Source: Daphnia pulex | Taxonomy: Eukaryota > Arthropoda > Branchiopoda > Diplostraca > Daphniidae | Direction of reading: 5' to 3' | Length of the DNA stretch: 64,000 nucleotides | Assembly: GCF_021134715.1 (NCBI RefSeq) | Contig: NC_060028.1 | Span: 1,324,501 to 1,388,500 of the forward strand | Part shown: piece by piece, positions 54,670-64,000 of the stretch | Position numbering within the stretch: the stretch's first letter is position 1 | Layout of the letters: each line of letters opens with the position of its first letter | The notes under the pieces: model-generated | The model's database searches: none | Told to the model about the DNA's origin: nothing | What the model saw: the letters and a program-made list of their open reading frames with translations, nothing else | Translations under genes and position numbers: made by a program

Positions 54670-57600
54670 CTAGGCGGGAATGCCGTCGTAACGGTACACC
54701 TGCGTGTGTTTGACGACGACCATCAGCAAAGCCACGCACAAGCAAACGATCAAAATCAGACTGATCGCTGCAATTAATAACGAACCTAGACGATAACTCG
54801 CCTCATTAGAATTGATGTGAATGTTAATTTCGGGATCAACCGCTTCTCCCGAATTACTGTCGTCCTCTGGATTCGCTTCTTCCCAACTGTCGTCTTCGGT
54901 ATTCCTCGTTAAAACTACCAACGTTTTGTCCGGGATGAAGAAAACGACCAAGTTGGAGACTTGGCCGGCTTTGTCCGCCTTGTCCACGGCCCGCAGAGAC
55001 AAGTAATAGGGTCTCTCCCGCTGGACGTCCGTCAGCTGAAATGTGGCCGTTTGCTGGACGCCGGCTTCGCTCGGCTGGAGCGAACCGGCCACGAGATCCT
55101 CTTCCGTGATGATGGATCGATTCCCCCGAATGGCGGATTCGTTGTTAAAGTTGGAGTTCATGACATCAGTGACGACATCGGAATACTTGAGTTCGTAGTA
55201 AGAAACTGAGCAAATAAAATACCAGGGCAAATGTGAGTGGCGAATGTTTGTGATAGAATTGAATTGATAAATCTAATTAGACCTGTGCCGGAATCGAGAT
55301 CATCTCCGGGAGCGGTCCATTTAAGTGCTATTGAAATATTTGCGGCGGTGTCTTTGACGACCATAATCGACAGATCGGTGACTTTAGCTGGTGGGTAGGA
55401 GTCGTCAATGGAGACCGGGATTCCCACCTAATTCAGGCAATGAATCAATCAAATATTAACATTTCCGGATGAGTTTATAGTCAGAAGAACAAAAAACCTG
55501 AAACGAGCCAGCGGAAGCGATTCGGGTAAAATCTGCCATTGGAATTCTTTCGACTTCTCCAATGATCGTCTCATCAATTTGAGGATCTATGAATACAAAA
55601 TTGGTTTGTTACTGTAAATATAGCATAAGTACATGCGCAATTAATGAATTACCAAAGAGTTGAGGACTGGCTGAGCCGATAAAGCCCAGATTCTCGAATG
55701 ACTTGTGATTGCTGTTCACTTGGCACTTGACTGAGTACCGTCCCTGTTGATTGGGATAGGCAAAATATTTGGAATAAACGCCATCGTCTTCCGTGCCATC
55801 CGCATCGCTGCCGTTGTCCAGCAAGTCAAAGATCGCCGTGTCACCGTTGGGTTTCACCACAAAAGCTCTTCAATATGCGTTTGATATTGTTTAGAAAATG
55901 AAAACGACACAGTTAAACTTAAGAACAAAATAGGCAAATTTACTTGACTGATGCTCCCGTGACTGGATGAGTTCCTTTCAAAACCTTGGCCTGAATAATA
56001 ATCTTCTTCTCATTTGCGTCTCTTATATCACTTCCTAATCAACGGCAGGTATATAGGGACAAATATTTAAAACCAAAATCTAAAGAAAAGGATTATTAAA
56101 GAATTAAATATTATACCACTTGGAATAACGCATTCAGTTTTGATGGGCGTTGTAACATCCGGGCGCAACCGAGTCGTCACGGTGACTTGAACCGGTTTAG
56201 ACTGGGAACTTTTCAAGCTCACTTTCAGGGACCACTGACCGATCTGTAAAATATCGTCGTGTTAATTCAATTTCTATACGATTGTTCAGATATAATTGTA
56301 TTTGGTTACCTTCGCCAATTCGACAGTGAGTGTAGCGGTGGTCGTGTCGAAAACGAAATTGTTCACGACGTCGCCATCAGGTCCAGTCAGCTCAACAGAT
56401 TCGACACTCATTTCATCATCCAAGTTGAAAACGCTCAATTTCAAATTTCGTCCAACTGTCTCGTCGACAACGAATTCATCCGTCAAATCTGTTTGATCAC
56501 CACTGGCCGTCAATTCTTTTTCGAACAATTTGAATATCAAGTCCTCGTTTTTCACGGTCGACTGGTAGGTCGAAGCGCCCACAAATGCCTGTTGTAGGGT
56601 TTCACTGCTGTCATCGTCCTTGATGAAATAACTTTTACCACCAGTGACGTCAGCCAAATGCTCGACATTCTTGTCCGCCTCACTCCTGCCGAGTCAGTCG
56701 AAAAATTTATAAAAATGGCTATAATTGAATTTTCAATTCATTTTACACTCGCCCATAGGCGATGGTGATGACGCGGATCTTGGCATCGACGATGTCCTTC
56801 TTCACGTCAGAAATGTCGTGATAACCGGGTGAATTTTTGCCGTCCGTTACCAAGACGATGATCCCACCATCCTTTAGCATCTGCCAATTGAAAATGGTGA
56901 TTATCAATTAGCAGCGATTGCTTGATTGCTTTTGATGATGATATAATTTGTTTGACACACCTGCATCGCCAGTTGGAGGCCACACCCAATGCAAGTGGCC
57001 ACGAAAACCTCTTTGGGCACTTTTGCCATCATTTCTTCGCGTGAATTCTCGTCTGCAATCATTCGCAGGTCACTTAAAATTTCAGCATTCGAACTTTAAA
57101 AAAAAAATTAACAAACAAACAATCGATTATAATTTTCACGAAATAAAATGTAACCTGTTTTCAATTTTTAAGACAAACCTGAACTGGACCATTCCCAATT
57201 CATTTCCGCTTGGGAAATCAGTTTTGATCCAGGCGCGGACGGACTCGTCCAATTTGCCAATCCGGTTCTAAACGTATATTCGATTATGTTAGTTTTGTCA
57301 AATATTATGGAAACAATTCCATTGAAATTCAAATAACAATTCATTTTAGTGTATGTTCTGGCCACTTACGAATTCCTTCATGCTGCCGGAAACATCCATG
57401 ACGACAACGAATCGCGCAACGGTTCCTTTGACGATCCGGAATACCGTCGGCAGCAGGTTATTGATTGGTGTATTTTTATCCTTTCTACTCTTACGAAAAA
57501 TTGAGTTGGACAATGTCGATTGTAATTCCATTAATCACGTCTCATTTTGCTGCGATTATTTCTTGCGTGCTGTAAGTTTAAGTAATCAAGTTTTTACTTT

Positions 57601-58836
57601 ACATCCGCAAAGTCGGGGCTCCGCATGATGACCGTCCAGGTGCTTTCCCCGTTGCACTTGTCATTGTGCTCGTTTTGAGTGTCCATCCTGTGCGCATGCG
57701 CTTGGTCGTCCTTGCAAAAATGAACCACCTAAAAATTGTCACGAATCGGCAATATGAATCACTTTACTAACTCAATTTCTTATTCATTGATAGGCCTATA
57801 AAATATCAATATAATACTCACTGATTTAATTTGGTGATAGGAAGCCAGCGAAGTTTCCGGCAAAAAATCTCGGTCCAACTTAAATCGACAATTGTCGTCA
57901 TAAAGCTTTGTGGCCGGATCTTTCTTGCAGGTCGGAGTGTTGGTGCTAATGTCCCACTCGCTGAACATGGTCGGGTAATTAGCGCAGATGTTGGGCTCGA
58001 TGGTGGAAGAGCCCGATTGGCGGTAGAAGAGCGGATACTTTCCGCCGGCTGTTCCGTACTCGTCGAAAATGCCGTAGCGATAGTGGGCCCATTCGTGAAC
58101 GAAGACTTTGCCTTTTATTAAATTTTTACGACACCAGCAACAGGTAAATATTTCAAATTCAAATTCAGTCAAAACATTGATGTATTATTTACCCGGTTCT
58201 CCGTATTGAATATTGTTCTTGTCTTCCGAGAGAGTGGCCACGTAGTCCGGAGTGAAGTGAATTCTCTGACCAGTTTCGCCGCATTTGCCGTTGTGTTCCG
58301 TGTAGGGCAGATCTTTGCGCATGGTATTGGGTGTGTCCACGATGACGTCAGCCGTCTAGATTTCCATCAGTGACAATGTGTAACAAAACAAGAAAAAACA
58401 AATCAACGTTAGGGTGGAAATGACGGAAATGGGGTAATTTTGTTTTACGGACGTTGAACGTTTCCCAAGTGCTGGGACTAGCCTCGTCGTGCTCCCATTC
58501 AGCTGGAATTAGAATGTGGACACTTCGGAAGTAAGCTCGATTCTCGGTCGCCACGTAGAGCACCGGAGAAGCATCCGCTATCATTTTCTAACGCAAGTCT
58601 TTGAATGAAATTGTTTTTTTAAATCAAAACTACCTAATGAATGAATGAAATACCTTGATGTTGTCGATGATAATTGTCGATTGACTCGCGGGCGTTTTCG
58701 AACTGATGGCCACCACCAAGTTATTGTAACCGGATTCTGTCATAGTCACTCGACTCGCATCCATTCCAATCCATCGTCCGGAACTGATCATCAACAGCGA
58801 GACCCAAAACCGAAGCGTGAGCGTCCATCGAACCAT
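54670..58836 (-). CDS. CLCA-D: CLCA-like metalloprotease/VWA membrane protein
   Basis: Sixteen exons: 58836-58654, 58587-58453, 58355-58193, 58111-57822, 57728-57603, 57480-57370, 57267-57179, 57093-56961, 56880-56753, 56685-56310, 56243-56117, 56034-55944, 55867-55653, 55586-55498, 55427-55283, 55205-54670. The total is 2937 nt, 978 residues. Signal peptide MVRWTLTLRFWVSLLMISSG, HEWAHYRYGIFDEYG zinc motif, MIDAS MDVSGSM with LVTDGKN, C-terminal helix, tail ending YRYDGIPA. Compared with B and C, exon 5 is split by an extra intron of about 122 bp near DFAD/DKNTPINN, and the donor after exon 9 is GC rather than GT (ATGG|GCGAGT at 56751-56752). The last exon is extended by an acidic NTEDDSWEEANPEDDSNSGE insert. 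Confidence 0.9.
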
Positions 58837-59403
58837 TTTATCAGACTGGGCGAGTATAGAACTAAACACTGCGGTTTGACTCTCTATGCGTTTGACGTTA
58901 TCTCGCGTTGTTGAAACACGCTGTAAAAAAAACAAATGTATGTAGAGTTATTTGACGATGGCCAGTCAACGCTGCAACGTGTATAATCTCGAGCTAGGCG
59001 CTTATCGAAATCTGAAATTGGTCGACGCGCCCATTATCTTCTGCTCTCTCTCTACATTTCACTGTTTGGATATATTACGTCCCCAACTCCACAATCTTTT
59101 TATTTGTGTAAGAATTATATTGGATCGCCCCTACATAGTTGCATCTATATGATTTCGACATGAAAGTCGCGCGCCTAGGTAAATTAGGTCAGCATTAATT
59201 TGTTAAAACGTTATTAAACCGGTTGGTTTCATATATTATCAGCTGTGCAAGAGATTGTTTCAATAAATATTGTTCGGTCATCAAGAACTAAGGATTTTAT
59301 TTCATTTTTTAAAAATACCATCAAAATTTTATTGCAAAAAGATAAATTCATAAATTACACAAAGTTCATATATATTTAGAAAATAATAAAAAAAAATGAC
59401 AAA
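58837..59403. other. Spacer between CLCA-D and CLCA-E
   Basis: 5' flank of CLCA-D and 3' flank of CLCA-E. No gene or clear repeat seen. Confidence 0.5.
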
Positions 59404-62400
59404 CTAAGGCCGGGTTTTGGCTTCGTCGTAGGACAGGTATTTTTTCCGAGCGATAAGGTAGGCAATGGCGGCAATGAGAAGACAGCCGAGCAGAGATCCG
59501 ACGGCGATGGCGATAATGGCTTTGGTCGACAAGCTCGACGCCGGGCCGTCGCCGGATGGGTATAATTGGGCGGAGACGATGTTGGACGCCGTTCCGGCCT
59601 GGCCGCTCCGATCCAGCGCTCTCAGGGCGACGTAGTAAGTCTTGGCCTCCGAGCTGGAACTCTCCACCTTCATGACGAAGGAGATGATTTGCATGGAACC
59701 GGATTCCAGCGGCTGCAGGGAACCGTTCAGGACGTGCTCCTGCTGGACCAGCGTCGAATTGTCGGTTTTCGAGCCGAAATTAACTGCGCGGAGGTCGTTG
59801 AACACCGGCGAGTAACGAATTTCGTACCTCGAAGCTAAGCGGCAATCAAAAGTAAATTTGAATAAAATTCGGAATGGATTAAAAAATGAATTATTCCAAA
59901 TACCTGTTCCGAAATCTAAATCTTCTCCGGGTGCTGTAAATTGGATGGTGACGTTCGTTTCGGGATTATTTTGCACGTCTACAACGAACAAATCGGTGAT
60001 TCTCGAGGGCGGATAATTGTCCACACTGCTGGAAACTGATTGCGCCATCTGTTGTAACGTTACAAATTAATGTCTAAACTTTGGGAATGTTGTTTGAAAC
60101 AATTTGATTAGTCCAAACCTTGAAAGAACCACCGTCGGCCATTCGGGTGAACGAGCCGGTCATCCTGGATGTTGTCGATCTCGTTCGAGGATTCGATTTG
60201 GTGAAGGATGCGACGTTGACGTAAGCCGATCCATCGCTCCAAATTTCGCATTCGACGGTGTAACGCCCCTGGGTCGTGGCTGACACAAAGTAACGTGAGT
60301 AGATGCCGTCGTCGGACGTCGTGTCGGCCGACGCTCCATTGTCCAACAGTTCGATGACTTCCGCCGGACCGGAAGGCATTTCAACACGCGCCCTATAATG
60401 ACCGAATAATACTTTTATAATTATAAACTGGCCAAGAAAATAGAAAGCGAATAATTTACTTGACTTTAGCACGAACGACGGGATTGGCGCCTTGCATCAC
60501 TTTGGCCAAGATTCTCACCCGACTCGTGTCGGTATTATTCGACGTATTTCCTGCGACGGGAAACATTCAATTAATACGCAATCAAAAATGATTGTAGGGT
60601 GTTAAATTAATTATTTAATTACCATCAGGGACGTAACATTCAGTTGTGATGGGGGCCGTCGTTGTTGATCTCGTCTGAGAAGTGACGTGAACGGCTGCAG
60701 CGTCAACGGTGGAGCTGGTCACCGTCAAAGTAAAATACCATTTTCCCACCTTGAAATTTATGAATTAATTTGTTATGTTTTTATTGTGACAATATTTTTA
60801 CGCATACTTCAGCTTCGGCCAGTTTGAACATGGCCACTTTGGCGACGTCGTCGTAGACGAGTTGGGTGTAGACGGTTCCGCTGGGCGATTTCAAGCTGAA
60901 CGATCTCAGGTAATTCTTTTGCGTGTAATCAATGCGGAAAATGAAATTGCGACCGACTGTCGAGTCGACCGAGAAATTTTCATTGATCGTCTCAGTCACG
61001 TTCTGGTACTGCCGTTGAAACAGCTGAAATGAAATTTTGGTAAATTCAATCGACTGGAAATTTGCGCTCAAATGGAATTATTTACCAGGACAACAATCTG
61101 ATCGGCAGAGACGGCCGGCTGGTAAGTGAGTGAGCCGATGAAAGCGTCGTTAAGACCTTGGCTGGAATCGTTGTCGTCAATGAAGTAACTTTTACCGTTC
61201 GTTTTTGTGGCTAAATCTTCAATTTTGTCTTCCGCTTTCCTCCTATAAAAGACGCCATAAGGATTTTAGAATTAATTGACTGAATTAAATCAGAAAAATA
61301 TACCCGAATGCGATGGAAACGACTCGAGCACCCGATTTAATCACGTCGGAAATGACATCGTTGATGAACGGCCTATCTGTTTCCTCTCCGTCGGTTAGAA
61401 GTAGAATAACCCCACCTGGTCCACCAGGTCTCAGCAGCTTTCGTTCAAATGATGAATCGATCAAATTTGAATTTTGGCGCGTAAAAACAATATATGTAAT
61501 AATACTTACATCCAATGCTTTTTGCAGGCCACACCCAATGCAAGTTCCGCCGACCGCTGTAACGGGTAACCGAGCTATGAGAGCTTCACGACTTGCGTCA
61601 CCGTTGATCTCTACGATCGGGCTAAGGATTCTAGCATTATTACTATTGAAATTAGTAATACAATAAAAGTACGGTAAAAAATCAATAAGGAAAAATTGAT
61701 AATTCACAAAATTATTAATTACGCGAATTGGACCATGCCAAGTTTACTGCCGTCGGAAATGTCGTACTTGATCCATCGGCGGGAAGACTCGTACAATCTG
61801 ACGATCCGGTTCTGTATAATCAAAATCTTCCATGAACACTTTGGACATATTATTAAAGAGTCTAAATTATTATTTACGTAATCGTTCATGCTGCCCGAAG
61901 TGTCTGAGACGAGCACGAACCGTGAGCCGCTTGACCGGACGATCTGGAAATTGGGTTCTATAAAGACCACATCGTTTGGCGGATTACTGCAGTCAAAATA
62001 AAATGATTTATAGTGAATTTTCGAAATAATAATGAAATAAGTGCTGGTTGATAACAAACTTGTTCATGGCGAAATCAGGATGCAAAGTGATAACCGTCCA
62101 AGTGCTGGCCCCTCCACACATAGCGTTGTGTTTGTTCGGTGCGTCGAAGACGTGGCCCAATGCCTGGTCTTCTTTGCAGAAATCCACCACCTAAACCGGA
62201 ACAAAAAAAAATGATTAAATTTAAATGCAATCATCAAATAAAAACGGGTTGTTCATCAATACCGAATCGAGAGAGTGAACGGACATGAGCGACGAATCCG
62301 GTAAGAATGCCGGCGAGAGTTGGTAAGCGCAATTATTGTCGTAGACACCAGTGGCCGGATCGATTTTGCACGGGCCTTGAGTAATGATGTCCCTAAAAAT

Positions 62401-63302
62401 TTGAATTAACTATTGAACTATTTTTTTAAAATTGCATAATTCAAGCAACACATACTTTGTAGTGAAGATGGGAGGAGTGTCGGAGCACAAATTGACCTGG
62501 ATTTCTTGATCGTTGGGCTCCTTGTAGAATAGCGGATATTTCTTGTCGCCCTGGTAACCGTACTCGTCGAAAACGCCATAGCGCAGGTGAGACCACTCGT
62601 GAACAAATACCTTTTCTGTATGACGTAATAATTGCATAACAAAAAATTATTAATTTTCAAATGCAAATAACCTCGCATTATATTACCAGGCTGCCCGTAA
62701 GTTGCCGTTGTATTGGGATCTGTCGCCGTGCGGAGGTAGTCCGGCGTCAGATGGATGTACTCGCCCGGTTGGCCACATCCGCCCGATTGGACGGTATAGG
62801 GCGTGTTGCCATAAGTCGATCTGGGTGGTGCCACTCGTACGTCAGCCTCCTGAGAGGTGAATATTAAAAATTAAAATTATTAAATGAAATTCGATTCAAA
62901 ATAAAAACAAGCCATTACTGACCGAATATGTTTCCCATGTGCTGAGATTAGCGCGGATGTTGCTCCAAGATTCCGGAACAAGGATGCGAACATCTTTGAA
63001 GTAAGCTCGCTTTTCGGTAGCTCGGTACAGGACACTCGATGCTCTTCTTATCATCAACTGCATCCAAGAAAATGATGAATAAAAATTTAAATTTCAGATG
63101 AACGAATAAATATTTGATAATTCGGTAATTTTACTTGAATGTTTTTCAGGATGGTTTCGGACCAGGTGTTGGGCACGTCGGGAGAAATAGCCACTACTAT
63201 ATTTGAATAAGCGTTATTAGCTATAGAGATACTGGTGGAATTGGCGGTGGTCAAGTACAGGGCCAACACTAAGGCGATGAAGAGATTGAACCGGCAATTC
63301 AT
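59404..63302 (-). CDS. CLCA-E: divergent CLCA-like metalloprotease/VWA membrane protein
   Basis: Exons: 63302-63135, 63057-62923, 62849-62687, 62615-62456, 62392-62263, 62190-62060, 61986-61878, 61811-61723, 61642-61510, 61437-61304, 61242-61086, 61023-60808, 60749-60623, 60551-60461, 60392-60119, 60048-59904, 59834-59404. The total is 2793 nt, 930 residues. Signal peptide MNCRFNLFIALVLALYL. The zinc motif is HEWSHLRYGVFDEYG, closer to the vertebrate HEWAHLRWG form. MIDAS SDTSGSM with LLTDGEE. C-terminal helix LLGCLLIAAIAYLIARKKYL and a short basic tail. It has introns in exons 4, 5 and 9 that B and C lack, and a fused exon where they have two, so it is the most diverged of the B-E group. It appears intact. 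Confidence 0.9.
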
Positions 63303-64000
63303 TTTCCCGTGTGCCGGAGCGTTGAAACTATGTCACTCGTATCGGGCACGACTTCTTCTTCAATATCCCAAAGTTACTGCAGTCATCACAAAATATACAA
63401 GACGGACGCCTACGATATACCTTTTTTAGTTATACGTCAGACTTTTGTCCCGAGTCACCGCTGCGATTAGCGTCGTGATGACGAAACGCTCACATCCGCC
63501 GGCGCTCGAAGTGACACTTCAATAAACGGTATAATCTGTTTTTTCCAACTTGTCATTTTTGGTTCTTAGTTTACTTCCTTCCACTCCATTAGCATTTTGA
63601 AATTCTTCACTCCGTTGCCCACCTTTTTAAAAACTGAAATGCAACTGCGTTTCGTTATCAGTTCTGTTATTGTGTTTTTGGAGGGGGATGTTCTTATCGG
63701 TCTAATGTGTCTGTCTATCTCTTAAATATATATTAAGTTGAGAGATAGATAACAAACATTATAACGAGTGGGGAGGAGGGGGGGGGGCTTTTAATCTCTC
63801 TTATGACGAAGTGTCACTTTTCCCTCCGGAACACCTTGACGAGACACTTAACTCAGATTTAGGTATTCGACAGACTTCAATTTCTGAATTATCCATTTGA
63901 AGATGTGCTGGCGGGAACAGTCACCTATGTCAGACAGACATCTACATGCTGTGCATATTGATTTTCGTTTTTGAATTTGTTATCAATTGTTTCACAATGC
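63303..64000. other. Upstream region of CLCA-E to window end
   Basis: No gene seen. Contains a long G run (near 63770-63787) and AGAGATAGATAAC/TATCTCTTAA-type short inverted words near 63713-63750. Confidence 0.5.

Overview
The window looks like nuclear DNA of a branchiopod crustacean, most likely Daphnia or a close relative. This is inferred from A+T-rich intergenic DNA, dense genes with many 60-100 bp GT-AG introns, arthropod RR-1 cuticle genes, tandem GH5 beta-mannanase genes and a family of CLCA-type proteins. No species was confirmed by a search.

Layout. (1) 1-8.1 kb is a graveyard of mobile DNA: a decayed two-ORF DNA transposon (1-2.9 kb), a repeat rich in CAGATCTGTT-like words (3.4-4.6 kb), a fragment of LINE reverse transcriptase (about 5.0-5.5 kb) and a 365-bp MITE (7.7-8.0 kb). 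(2) 8.2-15.2 kb holds three tandem seven-exon genes for secreted GH5 endo-beta-1,4-mannanases on the minus strand (ManA, ManB, ManC). ManA has an 801-bp insertion inside exon 4. (3) A hAT-like MITE with an 8-bp target duplication follows at 15.4-15.9 kb. (4) 16.5-63.3 kb is dominated by five minus-strand CLCA-like genes (A-E). All five carry a signal peptide, an HExxH metalloprotease motif, a VWA domain and one C-terminal membrane segment. Small plus-strand genes lie between them: two proline-rich proteins, three almost identical RR-1 cuticle proteins, five Gly/Tyr-rich secreted peptides (GYR1-5), and one 84-residue protein of unknown family that has a GYR-like promoter. Three intron-containing tRNA-Thr(CGT) genes sit at 39.0-41.0 kb.

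The order CLCA(-), cuticle(+), GYR(+) occurs twice (24.2-32.0 kb and 32.5-42.5 kb). After the second unit come extra GYR copies, a third cuticle gene and two more CLCA genes. The locus therefore seems to have grown by duplication of a three-gene block, with later gene conversion. A joint role at the epithelium and cuticle is plausible: cuticle matrix, Gly/Tyr-rich secreted peptide, and a secreted or membrane protease-VWA protein. That role is inference.

Exon coordinates were worked out by hand from splice signals and paralogue comparison. In all five CLCA models, all three mannanase models, the RR-1 models, the GYR models and the 84-residue gene, total coding length divides by three. Individual edges may still be off by one or two bases.
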